Shown here piece by piece: positions 33,050 to 42,118 of a stretch of 64,000 nucleotides of DNA (position 1 is the first letter of the stretch; each line of letters opens with the position of its first letter). Source of the stretch: Bacteroidota bacterium (GTDB lineage: Bacteria; Bacteroidota; Bacteroidia; UKL13-3); contig JAIXSO010000059.1 of the NCBI GenBank assembly GCA_027484685.1, positions 1 to 64,000 on the forward strand. The letters are read 5' to 3'. Both the position numbers and the translations under genes were made by a program. The notes beneath the pieces are model-generated. The model did not search any database and was not told the DNA's origin. It worked only from the letters and a program-made list of their open reading frames with translations.

Positions 33050-33931
33050 ATGAAAAAAAGTACCGCAACATTATTATTGGTTTTATCTTCTTCGTTTTTG
33101 TTTGCACAGCAAGCAAAAGGTGGCAAAAAACAAGCTAAAACCAAAGCAAAAACAACTCCAATAGCAACAATAAAGAAAGTAGAAAATAAGATGGATTCTA
33201 ATGAAACAGTAACCGCAAGCGGTTTAAAAGTTAAAATTACGGAACACGGAATTGGTCGTCAGGTACAAAAAGGCGATAAAGTAACAGCTCATTATACTGG
33301 TTTACTAACCGATGGTAAAAAGTTTGATAGCTCAAAAGATAGAAATCAACCGTTTTCGTTTAAAGTTGGCGTTGGACAAGTAATAGCTGGTTGGGATGAA
33401 GGTTTTCAGTTATTAAAGGTGGGTGATAAAGCAACTTTTACCATTCCTCCACAAATAGCTTACGGTGCTTCTGGTGCTGGTGGGGGAGTAATACCGCCAA
33501 ATGCTACTTTGGTTTTTGATGTAGAAGTTATTGATGCTGTTGAAGCTCCTAAACCTCGTCCTGCAGTTCCTTACGATGTTACAGGATTAGATACTGTAAA
33601 AATGCAAAGTGGTTTGCGTTTTGTAAAAGTAGAGTCGGGTAATGGTGTAAAGGCTCAACAAGGTAAATATGTTTCGGTACACTATACCGGCTATTTAATG
33701 GATGGCAAAAAATTCGATTCATCAGTAGAACGTGGTGAGCCAATTGAGTTTCAATTAGGTAGAGGCATGGTTATTAAAGGTTGGGAAGAAGGAATAGAGC
33801 TAATGCATGTTGGCGATAAAATGCGTTTTATTATTCCTAGCGAATTGGCTTATGGCGAAAATGGAGCTCCTGGAGCTATTCCTCCAAATGCTACTTTAAT
33901 TTTTGATTGCGAATTAGTAGATGTACAATAA
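33050..33931 (+). CDS. exported double-FKBP peptidyl-prolyl isomerase, cluster gene 4
   Basis: A 293-residue exported protein (signal peptide about 1-20, SFLFAQ) with two clear FKBP domains instead of one degenerate and one intact. Domain 1 (about 55-165) has GDKVTAHYTGLLTDGKKFDSS, QVIAGWDEGFQLLKVGDKATFTIPPQIAYG and IPPNATLVFDVEV. Domain 2 (about 190-290) has GKYVSVHYTGYLMDGKKFDSS, VIKGWEEGIELMHVGDKMRFIIPSELAYG and AIPPNATLIFDCELVDVQ. The lysine-rich linker after the signal (KGGKKQAKTKAKTTP) is unusual. It ends the FKBP run, 14 bases after gene 3, and is followed by a strong terminator. Confidence 0.92.
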   Translation: MKKSTATLLLVLSSSFLFAQQAKGGKKQAKTKAKTTPIATIKKVENKMDSNETVTASGLKVKITEHGIGRQVQKGDKVTAHYTGLLTDGKKFDSSKDRNQPFSFKVGVGQVIAGWDEGFQLLKVGDKATFTIPPQIAYGASGAGGGVIPPNATLVFDVEVIDAVEAPKPRPAVPYDVTGLDTVKMQSGLRFVKVESGNGVKAQQGKYVSVHYTGYLMDGKKFDSSVERGEPIEFQLGRGMVIKGWEEGIELMHVGDKMRFIIPSELAYGENGAPGAIPPNATLIFDCELVDVQ

Positions 33932-33960
33932 ATAAACATTTACATAACAATATATTAAAA

Positions 33961-33990
33961 GTCGGCCAATGTAAATTGGCCGACTTTTTT
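33961..33990 (+). terminator. Rho-independent terminator after the FKBP cluster
   Basis: GTCGGCCAAT...ATTGGCCGAC forms a 10-bp stem followed by a T run, 30 bases after the stop of the last FKBP gene. It ends the nrnA-FKBP group cleanly before the regulatory region of the TonB receptor. Confidence 0.9.
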
Positions 33991-33995
33991 GTTGT

Positions 33996-34046
33996 TAACC
34001 TTATGGTAACATTGTGGTAATTTATACATAACCTGAAGGTAACATT
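33996..34046 (+). promoter_or_regulatory. five-fold 11-bp-period repeat, PhoB/PhoP-type operator candidate
   Basis: Heptamers TAACCTT, TAACATT, TAATTTA, TAACCTG, TAACATT begin at 33996, 34007, 34018, 34029 and 34040, each 7 bases with 4-base spacers. The 11-bp period and TTAACA-like unit resemble the boxes bound by PhoB/PhoP (OmpR-family) response regulators. The last unit ends 18 bases before the -7-like box TTCCTTTG at 34065. Confidence 0.75.
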
Positions 34047-34064
34047 CTGTTTAAAAGGTAATAG

Positions 34065-34072
34065 TTCCTTTG
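34065..34072 (+). promoter_or_regulatory. -7-like promoter box of the TonB receptor (TTCCTTTG)
   Basis: One mismatch to TAnnTTTG, 20 bases before the ATG at 34093. It has exactly the same spacing (18 bases) from the operator repeats as the -7 box at 37112. Confidence 0.5.
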
Positions 34073-34092
34073 CGGCAGGTTAATTTTAGAAA

Positions 34093-36960
34093 ATGAATAG
34101 ATTATTTAAACATGCACTCGTGTTTGCTTTTATTATTACAAGCATATCATTTGTGTCGGCCCAAACGGGCAAAATTTCTGGTAAAGTACAAGATAAAAAT
34201 ACCGGGGAAGCCATTATTTCAGCAGTAGTTAGCATTCCTGCATTAAGTTTATCAACTACTACCGATTTTGAAGGAAAATACATTTTGCAAAACGTAAAAG
34301 CGGGAACCTATACATTAACAGTATCTTATGTTAATTACATAAAAAAAGAAATTCCTAATGTAGTTGTAGAAGCTAAAGAAACTGAGGTTATTAATGTTTC
34401 GCTTGAGGAAAAAGAAAGTTTAAAAGCTATTACTATTAAAGGCAAAGTTAAAAGAGAAAGCGCAAACGAAGTTTTAATTCAACAGAAGGCAGCCATCGCG
34501 GTATCAAGTGGGGTATCGGCTGAGGCAATTAGAAAAACACCAGATAGAACTACCGCTGATGTTATTAAACGTGTAAGTGGTGCTAGTATTCAAGATGGAA
34601 AGTTTGCCATTGTTCGCGGTTTAGGCGATAGATACAATATGGGCTTTATAAATGGAGCTCCATTACCTAGCTCTGAAAGCGATAGAAAAGCATTTAGTTT
34701 AGATATTATTCCAGCAGCAGTATTGGATAATATGATGATTACCAAAACTGCTACACCTGATATGCCAGGTGATTTTGCAGGAGGTTTTATTCAAATAAAT
34801 ACCAAAGATATTCCAGACGAAAACAATACTTCAGTTCAATTAGGATTAGGTACACATTCACTAACTACTTTTCAAAATACCAACCGTGTTGGTGGTGGTT
34901 CAACCGATTTTTTAGGTTTTGATAACGGCAATAGAGCTATTCCTGCTGGATTTCCTGGAACTGATGCTTCAAAAGCAATAACCGATAATGCTAAATTAGC
35001 TAATTATACCAAAGGTTTTAACAATAATTTTGCGCCAGAAAATGTAAGTTTTACACGTCCTAATTTTAACTTACAGGCTAATAGCAGCCGTAGATGGAAA
35101 ATTGGTAAAAACGATTTTGGTGTAGTAGGAGCATTAACTTATAGTAATTCATTGCGTTATATGCCATTTACTATTAGAAATGTGGACGGTGCTAACACTA
35201 TTAATGAACTTGCTGACAATGCCAAATATGATGGCTCAACACTAGATTATAATAACTATAGAAATACAGTAAACTTAGGTGGTATTTTAAATTTTAGTTA
35301 TAAAATAGGTAAAAATACAAAGTTGGTATTTAAAAACTTAATTACCCAAACGGGCGATGATCAAACCATTACTAGAACTGGAAGCTCAATTAAAGGTGTT
35401 AACGATCCAATTGAATCGCAAGTAGAGCGTAAGTTTCAACATTATATTTACCAATACCAACAAAGCAGAATGATTAGTTCTCAGTTCGGTGGAGATCATT
35501 TTTTTACAGGGTCTAAAATAAAAGTGAACTACACATTAGGCTATAATAATTTAAATAAGCAAATGCCTGATTTTAAACGTTTGTTTTATCAAGCAGATAG
35601 AAATGTATCTACTGAGTTTGGTGCAACTGAAGCTCAAATTACGGATAACGCTAGTGCTTTTTCGGTAGCGAATAGTGGTAGATTTGTTTCTAATTTATCA
35701 GAAAATAGTTTCAATGCCAATTATAGTGCAACCATTCCATTTAAATTTTTACCAAAAGTATTTGCTCGTAACGAGTTAAAAGTGGGTGGAATGAATATGT
35801 ATAGAACACGCGATTTTAAGGCCAGAAACTTTATATATACATTTAATGGAAATGTGTTTGATAGAAATATTTTACAGAGCGATGTCAGCACATTGTTCAA
35901 CAATATAGGCGAAAATGGAATTTTTCAAAAAGAAACAACTCAAAAGTTTGATTCGTATGATGCAAATTCAACCTTACATGCAGGCTTTATTATGTTAAAT
36001 CAAAAATTAAGTAATTTAAGATTGATTTATGGTGTTAGAGTTGAAAGCTTTAATCAAAAGGTAAATTCGTTTGATAACAGTGGTAATCCAGTAAATGTTA
36101 ATAGCACGGTTGTTGATTTTTTACCTTCATTAAATGCAATTTATGAAATTACTAATAAACAAAATTTACGTTTAGGTTATGCTAAAACTGTTTCGCGACC
36201 TGAATTTAGAGAGTTTGCTCCATTGGCCTTTTTTGAGGTAAACTATAACGGGGTAGTAACAGGCAATCCAAACTTGGTTAGAGCAACCATTGACAATTTA
36301 GATTTGAAATGGGAAATGTTCCCATCAGCTGGTCAAACCTTTTCAGTAAATCCATTTTATAAAAGATTTACCAATCCAGTGGAGTTAATTGCGAATCCTG
36401 CCTTGGATGGTGCTTTACAATTTACTTATGGTAATGCGGCCGAAGCATATAATTATGGTGTGGAGTTAGAAGCAAGAGTTACTTTGAGTACTTTTACTAA
36501 AAACAAAGCAGGTATATTAAATAGATTTACCTTGTATTCTAATTTTAGCTTTATTCAGTCAGAAGTTAACGTGGGTGCAATGGGCGGAGCTGTAACTAAC
36601 AGACCTTTACAAGGACAGTCTCCTTATGTATTCAATGCTGGGGTTAACTATAGCAATCCTAAAAAATTCTTTGATATTACTTTAAATGCCAATAGAGTAG
36701 GAAGACGTATTGCATTTGTGGGTACTCAAGATAATTTTACTATTTGGGAAAACCCAAGAACAATATTAGATGCAAGTATTTCAAAAACATTTAAAAAGAA
36801 ATTGATAGCTAAATTAACCATGGGCGATTTGTTAGCTCAAAACTTAGTTTTCTATCAAGATTTAAATAAAAACGGTAACTATGATGAAGGTAAAGATATT
36901 GCTACTTTCAACTACCGATTTGGGTTCACAACTTCATTTTCATTAACCTATAATTTTTAG
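34093..36960 (+). CDS. TonB-dependent receptor, operator-linked to a T9SS protein
   Basis: A 955-residue outer-membrane receptor. Signal peptide about 1-23 (SFVSAQ). Residues about 26-115 are a CarboxypepD-like domain (ISGKVQDKNTGEAIISAVVS). The plug (about 130-240) has the variant block ADVIKRVSGASIQDGKFAIVRGLGDRYNM and ends QINTKDIPDENNTS. The barrel runs to ...GFTTSFSLTYNF. It resembles the receptor type (VIKRVSGASIQDGKFAIVRGLGDRYN) that stands alone rather than with SusD-like partners. Repeats of the 33996 operator precede both it and the next gene, so co-regulation is likely; phosphate import or phosphate-ester uptake is possible, but only inferred from the operator type. Confidence 0.9.
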   Translation: MNRLFKHALVFAFIITSISFVSAQTGKISGKVQDKNTGEAIISAVVSIPALSLSTTTDFEGKYILQNVKAGTYTLTVSYVNYIKKEIPNVVVEAKETEVINVSLEEKESLKAITIKGKVKRESANEVLIQQKAAIAVSSGVSAEAIRKTPDRTTADVIKRVSGASIQDGKFAIVRGLGDRYNMGFINGAPLPSSESDRKAFSLDIIPAAVLDNMMITKTATPDMPGDFAGGFIQINTKDIPDENNTSVQLGLGTHSLTTFQNTNRVGGGSTDFLGFDNGNRAIPAGFPGTDASKAITDNAKLANYTKGFNNNFAPENVSFTRPNFNLQANSSRRWKIGKNDFGVVGALTYSNSLRYMPFTIRNVDGANTINELADNAKYDGSTLDYNNYRNTVNLGGILNFSYKIGKNTKLVFKNLITQTGDDQTITRTGSSIKGVNDPIESQVERKFQHYIYQYQQSRMISSQFGGDHFFTGSKIKVNYTLGYNNLNKQMPDFKRLFYQADRNVSTEFGATEAQITDNASAFSVANSGRFVSNLSENSFNANYSATIPFKFLPKVFARNELKVGGMNMYRTRDFKARNFIYTFNGNVFDRNILQSDVSTLFNNIGENGIFQKETTQKFDSYDANSTLHAGFIMLNQKLSNLRLIYGVRVESFNQKVNSFDNSGNPVNVNSTVVDFLPSLNAIYEITNKQNLRLGYAKTVSRPEFREFAPLAFFEVNYNGVVTGNPNLVRATIDNLDLKWEMFPSAGQTFSVNPFYKRFTNPVELIANPALDGALQFTYGNAAEAYNYGVELEARVTLSTFTKNKAGILNRFTLYSNFSFIQSEVNVGAMGGAVTNRPLQGQSPYVFNAGVNYSNPKKFFDITLNANRVGRRIAFVGTQDNFTIWENPRTILDASISKTFKKKLIAKLTMGDLLAQNLVFYQDLNKNGNYDEGKDIATFNYRFGFTTSFSLTYNF

Positions 36961-36994
36961 TTGTTTTTGTATTCAAAAAAATGGCTATTTAAAC

Positions 36995-37025
36995 TAAACC
37001 CTGTAAGAAGTTGCAGGGTTTTTTT
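36995..37025 (+). terminator. terminator of the TonB receptor gene
   Basis: AAACCCTGTAA...TTGCAGGGTTTTTT folds into a stem with a T run, just downstream of the stop at 36960. It precedes the second operator-repeat cluster. Confidence 0.75.
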
Positions 37026-37042
37026 ATGCTCAAATGTGTAGT

Positions 37043-37093
37043 TAACATTTAAGTAATACTACATTTACCTAAGCATAACCTTGAAGTAACATA
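37043..37093 (+). promoter_or_regulatory. second five-fold 11-bp-period repeat, same operator type
   Basis: Heptamers TAACATT, TAATACT, TTACCTA, TAACCTT, TAACATA begin at 37043, 37054, 37065, 37076 and 37087, period exactly 11. The last unit ends 18 bases before the -7 box TACTTTCG at 37112, the same distance as at the receptor gene. Confidence 0.75.
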
Positions 37094-37111
37094 CACGCAA
37101 CAACGGCAATC

Positions 37112-37119
37112 TACTTTCG
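37112..37119 (+). promoter_or_regulatory. -7-like promoter box of the T9SS protein (TACTTTCG)
   Basis: TACTTTCG matches TAnnTTTG at all but one position, 20 bases before the ATG at 37140. Confidence 0.5.
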
Positions 37120-37139
37120 CGGATATTTATTTTATAAAA

Positions 37140-40100
37140 ATGAAAACAAAGATTTCCTTATTAATTCTAGCTGTAATGATTTACAGCAATGGTTTTGCCC
37201 AGTTTTTCGATTCAGTTCCATTTCGTGGAGCTTTTGGAGTAAACGGAACTACTAAGAATATTTCATCAGGGTATAATCCTGATCCAACTAACACTTCGGC
37301 CGATTGGAGTAAACCTTGGGCTAATTGGACCCCAAATGCTACTGCATATCCAGGTGATGCTGGCTACAACTCAAGTAACCCTCAGTTTTTTACAGTAGGA
37401 ACCGCTGCCGAAAAAGTAGTATTAAGTGGCGATATTGCTTCTGACTTAACTTTATCGAGCAGCAAATGGTACGAAATTAGTGGAACAATCCACGTTTTAA
37501 ATGGAGCTACTTTAACCATTCCCGCTGGAACTTGTTTACGCGGAAGTACAACAAATATTGGTGTTTTAATTATTGCCAAAGGTGGTAAATTAAACGCTGT
37601 TGGTACCAAAGATCATCCAATTGTAATTACCTCAGGTAAAGCTGCTGGTTCACGTATTCGTGCCGATTGGGGTGGATTATTATTAATTGGTAATGCTCAT
37701 ACCAATACTCCAGGTGGAGCTCGTCAATACGAAGCTTTACCTTCTGATCCATTAGCTAATTATGGTGGAGGTTTAAATCCTAACGATGCAGATAACAGTG
37801 GTACAATGCGTTACATGCGCATTGAGTTTGCTGGTTTTAACTACTTACCAGATCAAGAAATTAACGGGATTACCTTTGCAGGAGTTGGTAGTGGTACTAA
37901 AGCCGATTATTTAATGGTTAGTTTTTCAAACGATGATAACTTTGAATGGTTTGGTGGTGCCGTAAATCATAAATACCTTATCTCTTTTGCAAGTACTGAT
38001 GATGAGTTTGATATGGATGAAGGTTACAATGGAAAATGTCAATATTTATTAGGTGTGCGTAATCCTGCTGTTTTTGAAACTTCACCAACTGGAACATCAA
38101 ATGGTTTAGAACATGATAATAATACAGGTTTAGGTACTTCTGGTGTTATTAATCCAAATACGCCAACTCCAACCCCAACTACTGCTCCTGTTATTTCTAA
38201 TATGACTTTGGTTGGACCAATTAAAGCAGGTTCAAACAGAACAACTTTATCAACTACTGCAAATTCACGTTTTGGTAGAGCTTTAGAGTATAGAACAAAT
38301 GTTTCTACATCGGTATTTAATTCAGTAATTTGGGGTTACCCAACATTATTCCAATTAGGAAACCCAACAGGTACTTTCCCTGCTAGTACTCAAACAAGAG
38401 CTTTTGATGATCAATTATCGTTAAGAAATTCAACATTTATTTCAACTGCTACAGGCAGTGATGTAAGATTTAACAGTCAAAATGCACCAACTTATAATAG
38501 TGTAAGTTTAAATACTTCATGGATGCGTAATTGGTTAATTAACGGCCCAACTGTAGGTTTTACTGGTGCTACCGATAATGATACAGTAAGAACTACTTTA
38601 ACAGTAGGTACTGAATTTACAAACCCAATTTATGCTGGTACTACTAACGGTGCTTTAAATCAATTAGATTTTTCAGGTGTTGACTATACTTTAGCAGTTG
38701 GAAGTCCATTTGCCAATGCATCTAATTTTAGTCATCCAAAAATTTCGGTAGTTCCAACTCCAAGTGTTGCTATTACTGCCTCTAGCTTGGCTCCATTTAA
38801 TATCATTTTAGGTCAACCTTTGCAAGTAAAATGGATTGTTTTAACTGCAAGTGCTTTAGCTGGTAATGTAAATATTACTGCACCAACTAATTTTGAAATC
38901 TCATGGAGCAGAACTACTGGTTGGGCTGCTAATATCTCTAAAAATGGTCCTGCTGTTAATGATACAATATTTGTACGTTTTAATAGAACCTCTACTGGTT
39001 CTAACAATGGTTTCTTAAACGTTTCTTCAACTGTTTCAGCTGATTTTAGCCCATTAAATATTGCATTAAACGGAACTGCTGTAGCACCTGCTGCAGCTTA
39101 TGTAAATATAACTGAAAGTGGATTAAGTTTTAACAACGCTGTTGGTGCTCCAACTACTGCTATGTTTAGCATTTTAGGTAAAAACTTAGTTGATACAGTA
39201 GCTTTGGTAGCTCCTACTAATTTTGAAATTTCGTTAAATGCTACTTCGGGTTTTGCTCAAACTTTAACTTTAAACAACCCTGTTAAACCTTCTTTTGCAT
39301 CTACTTTGGTTTATGTAAGGTACAATCCTACAACTGCTTCTGCATCACACAGCGGTAATTTAGTTGTATCATCTAAAACTATTGATGCTATCAATATAAC
39401 TTTAGCTGGAAATTCAGCTGCTACTTTAACTTCATCACCAGCTCAGTTAACTGAAATTGCTACTATTGTTGGAACTCCATCATTGGCTTATGCTATTTCA
39501 TTATCAGGTGTTAAATTAAGCGATACTGTAAAAGTGGTTGCTCCTGCTGGTTTCCAATTATCAATTGATTCAGTATTTACAACTCCAGTTACTTCATTAA
39601 ACTTAAATATTCCTACTGCTGCGGTATTGGCTAATACCAAAGTTTATGTACGCTATAATCCATCATCCGCTGGTACTGCAACAGGTAATGTTTCAATTTC
39701 GAGCACAGGTGCTACCACTAGAAACGTGGTTGTAACAGGCAGAGCTTTAGCTGCTAATGCAAAAGCGGTTTTTGCTTATTCGTCAGCTTTTTCATTAGTA
39801 TTTACTACTATTTTTACCACTCCTGCTGTTCCGTCAGCTTCTCAAGCTATAACTGTAAGTGGTATAAACTTAGGAACTGATTCATTGGTTGTAACTGCTC
39901 CTTCAAGCTTTGAAGTTTCATTAGATAATTCAAACTATGTTTCGGTAATTAAATTAGGAAATATTGGCGGAATAGTTGCTCCTACAACGGTTTATGTGCG
40001 TTACAATCCAGTTGTTCAATCGGCACAAAACCAACAGTTATATGTTCACTTATCGTCTGCTAATCCATCAACTACTTCAAGTGCAACAAATGTTGTAATG

Positions 40101-41066
40101 TTTGTAAACGGAAATTCATCTCCATCAATTACAGTTAATTCATCGGTTGAGCCAACATTATACACTACTTTTGGTAAACCATCGGTTGCTTCATCGGTAA
40201 TAGTTAATGGAACTCGTTTGGTTGACAATGTAATTGCAACTGCTCCTACTGGTTTCGAATTATCTTTAGATTCAGTTAACTTTACTACTTCGGTAACTAT
40301 TAATAAAACAGGTACTACTTTAGCTAATACTACAGTTTATATTCGCTTTAACCCTAGTGTAGCTGGTGCTTCTGCTCCTAATAGTTTTGTTTCGTTCAAT
40401 ACAGTGAATGGTGCTGCTGTTCCAGTTGCAGTTTCAGGTATAGCAGTTGTTCCTGCTACTCCAATTGTTTCATTATCTACTGCTACTTTACCAATGTTTA
40501 CTACTAACGGTGTGGTTCCAACTGCTCCAGTTTCATTTACATTCAACGCACAAAACTTAGTAGCTGATTTAGCTATAACAGTTGGTAACGATTTTGAACT
40601 TTCAAACGATTCAGTAACTTATAAAAACACTTGGAATATTACTCCTGATGTAGATGGTAATATTGGAACTACTAAATTATTCTGTCGCTTTAAACGCGCT
40701 ACTACTGGTTCGGTAAGCGATAGTATTAAATTTAACAGTACTAACTTAGTTGAACAAGCAATTGCTTTAACTGGTAAAAATACTACTGGTGTAGTTGAAG
40801 TAAATGCAGTTTCTGCTTTAAAATTATATCCAAATCCTGCTAGCAGCCAAGTTGCAGTTGAGTTTGAATTAAACGAAAATAGCCAAGTAACTATTGCTAT
40901 AGTTGATTTGAGTGGTAAAATAGTTGGAACCACAGTTTCTAACCAATTTAATAAAGGTTTTAACAGTGTAGAAATTCCTACTAGCGATTTATTAAATGGT
41001 TTCTATTTTGTAAACATTGTTTCAGAAAAAGGAGCTAAAACTGCTAAACTTTCAGTTATTAAATAA
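37140..41066 (+). CDS. giant T9SS-secreted protein with beta-helix-like N-terminal part and six repeats
   Basis: A 1308-residue secreted protein (signal peptide about 1-20, NGFAQ). Residues about 100-540 read as strand-rich, solenoid-like sequence (GGKLNAVGTKDHPIVITSGKAAGSRIRADWGGLLLIGNAH), which suggests a right-handed beta-helix; the DDNFEWFGGAVNHKYLISFASTDDEFDMDEGY segment is distinctive. Residues about 541-1220 hold six repeats of about 90-110 residues, each with a (AP)xxFE(I/L)S(L/W) core and an ending V(Y/R)xRxNP. The C terminus from YPNPASSQVAVEFELNENSQVTIAI onward is a type A T9SS sorting domain. It shares the operator of the receptor gene. It may be a surface anchor or a binding partner; function unknown. 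Confidence 0.88.
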   Translation: MKTKISLLILAVMIYSNGFAQFFDSVPFRGAFGVNGTTKNISSGYNPDPTNTSADWSKPWANWTPNATAYPGDAGYNSSNPQFFTVGTAAEKVVLSGDIASDLTLSSSKWYEISGTIHVLNGATLTIPAGTCLRGSTTNIGVLIIAKGGKLNAVGTKDHPIVITSGKAAGSRIRADWGGLLLIGNAHTNTPGGARQYEALPSDPLANYGGGLNPNDADNSGTMRYMRIEFAGFNYLPDQEINGITFAGVGSGTKADYLMVSFSNDDNFEWFGGAVNHKYLISFASTDDEFDMDEGYNGKCQYLLGVRNPAVFETSPTGTSNGLEHDNNTGLGTSGVINPNTPTPTPTTAPVISNMTLVGPIKAGSNRTTLSTTANSRFGRALEYRTNVSTSVFNSVIWGYPTLFQLGNPTGTFPASTQTRAFDDQLSLRNSTFISTATGSDVRFNSQNAPTYNSVSLNTSWMRNWLINGPTVGFTGATDNDTVRTTLTVGTEFTNPIYAGTTNGALNQLDFSGVDYTLAVGSPFANASNFSHPKISVVPTPSVAITASSLAPFNIILGQPLQVKWIVLTASALAGNVNITAPTNFEISWSRTTGWAANISKNGPAVNDTIFVRFNRTSTGSNNGFLNVSSTVSADFSPLNIALNGTAVAPAAAYVNITESGLSFNNAVGAPTTAMFSILGKNLVDTVALVAPTNFEISLNATSGFAQTLTLNNPVKPSFASTLVYVRYNPTTASASHSGNLVVSSKTIDAINITLAGNSAATLTSSPAQLTEIATIVGTPSLAYAISLSGVKLSDTVKVVAPAGFQLSIDSVFTTPVTSLNLNIPTAAVLANTKVYVRYNPSSAGTATGNVSISSTGATTRNVVVTGRALAANAKAVFAYSSAFSLVFTTIFTTPAVPSASQAITVSGINLGTDSLVVTAPSSFEVSLDNSNYVSVIKLGNIGGIVAPTTVYVRYNPVVQSAQNQQLYVHLSSANPSTTSSATNVVMFVNGNSSPSITVNSSVEPTLYTTFGKPSVASSVIVNGTRLVDNVIATAPTGFELSLDSVNFTTSVTINKTGTTLANTTVYIRFNPSVAGASAPNSFVSFNTVNGAAVPVAVSGIAVVPATPIVSLSTATLPMFTTNGVVPTAPVSFTFNAQNLVADLAITVGNDFELSNDSVTYKNTWNITPDVDGNIGTTKLFCRFKRATTGSVSDSIKFNSTNLVEQAIALTGKNTTGVVEVNAVSALKLYPNPASSQVAVEFELNENSQVTIAIVDLSGKIVGTTVSNQFNKGFNSVEIPTSDLLNGFYFVNIVSEKGAKTAKLSVIK

Positions 41067-41082
41067 ATAAACTTTCAATTAT

Positions 41083-41110
41083 AAAAAGCGGCTTATAAAC
41101 CGCTTTTTAT
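41083..41110 (+). terminator. terminator of the T9SS protein gene
   Basis: AAAAAGCGGCTTATAAACCGCTTTTT, a stem with T run, 17 bases after the stop at 41066. Confidence 0.85.
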
Positions 41111-41128
41111 AATTTGTTTAAGATTTGT

Positions 41129-41156
41129 AAAGCACCGCTTAAGCGGTGCTTTTTTG
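41129..41156. terminator. second hairpin (AAAGCACCGCTTAAGCGGTGCTTTTT)
   Basis: A 12-bp palindrome with loop CTTAAG-like centre and a T run. It follows the first terminator and stands upstream of prmA; it could terminate read-through in either direction. Confidence 0.7.
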
Positions 41157-41183
41157 TTTGCTAAGTTTTTCAATAACATACAA

Positions 41184-41191
41184 TATATTTG
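41184..41191 (+). promoter_or_regulatory. promoter of prmA: -7 TATATTTG with TTTG upstream
   Basis: TATATTTG at 41184-41191 with TTTG at 41157-41160 (23 bases before). Fits the Bacteroidota promoter layout; the ATG is at 41210. Confidence 0.6.
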
Positions 41192-41209
41192 CCACCTTAA
41201 TTTTTTATT

Positions 41210-42046
41210 ATGACTAACTACAAAGTTTTCCAAATTAATTGCGGTGCCGATTTAACTGATATTTTAATAGCTGAATTAGCCGAAATTGGCTTTGAAGGAT
41301 TTTTGGAAAATGAAACTGGTTTTGAAGCCTATTTATTAGAAAGTGAATACAATGAAAATTTATTCAAAGAAATTATAAGTAATTATGGTTTAGCCCAAAA
41401 TCAAATAATTGAAAACACCATTCCTCAACAAAATTGGAATGCACAATGGGAAAGTAGTTTTGAGCCTGTTATAGTTAGCAATCAATTAATTATAAAAGCA
41501 CCTTTCCATCAAATTGAACAAAAATATCCTTACGAAATAATTATTCAACCTAAAACTTCGTTTGGAACTGGCCACCACGAAACCACGCAAAGCATCATGG
41601 AGTTAATGCTTAAAATGGATTTTAAAAACAAAACCGTTTTTGATTATGGTTGTGGCACAGGTGTTTTGGCTATATTAGCTTCGCAATTAGGCGCTACCAG
41701 TATTTTTGCTAACGATATTGACGATTGGGCTTTTGAAAATGTAGGCGAAAATGCCGCTATGAATAATATTACTAATATTGATTACCAAAAAGGCGATTTA
41801 AGCATTGTTCCCAATACTGAATACGATATTATTTTAGCCAATATCAATAAAAATATTTTACTAAAAAGCTTTGAACAATTAAGCAAACACGTTAAAGCAA
41901 ACGGAATAGTTTTAATAAGTGGTTTCTATGAATCTGATTTAGCTGATTTATTGGATTGTTGCCAAGCTTTTGGCCTAAATTTACAACAAAAAGTAGTTAC
42001 TAATAATTGGTGCGCTGCGGTTTTGGTGATGGATTCTGGCAACTAG
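41210..42046 (+). CDS. prmA: ribosomal protein L11 methyltransferase
   Basis: S-adenosylmethionine-dependent methyltransferase that trimethylates ribosomal protein L11. The N-terminal part (1-100) is the substrate-recognition domain (ending NWNAQWESSFEPV). The methyltransferase part has KTSFGTGHHETTQ at about 117-129, the signature GTGHH of PrmA, then TVFDYGCGTGVLAILA (motif I, about 142-157), NDIDDWAFENVGENA (motif II) and ILANINKN (NPPY-like). Length 278 is right for Bacteroidota PrmA. Single gene with its own promoter and a preceding terminator. Confidence 0.93.
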   Translation: MTNYKVFQINCGADLTDILIAELAEIGFEGFLENETGFEAYLLESEYNENLFKEIISNYGLAQNQIIENTIPQQNWNAQWESSFEPVIVSNQLIIKAPFHQIEQKYPYEIIIQPKTSFGTGHHETTQSIMELMLKMDFKNKTVFDYGCGTGVLAILASQLGATSIFANDIDDWAFENVGENAAMNNITNIDYQKGDLSIVPNTEYDIILANINKNILLKSFEQLSKHVKANGIVLISGFYESDLADLLDCCQAFGLNLQQKVVTNNWCAAVLVMDSGN

Positions 42047-42079
42047 CAACTGACTTCTGGCCGCTGGCTGAATTTGTTA

Positions 42080-42104
42080 ATGGACTATTGACCATGGACC
42101 ATAG
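42080..42104. repeat. dispersed ATGGACTATTGACCATGGACCAT-type motif
   Basis: A short motif (tggactattgaccatggacc) that recalls the tccatggtccatcgtcc stretch near 20995. It belongs to the intergenic dispersed motifs of this genome. Nearby 42183-42199 has aactttgtcaaagtt, a near-palindrome also seen in other Bacteroidota. Confidence 0.5.
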
Positions 42105-42118
42105 AAGTAGCCGCTGAG

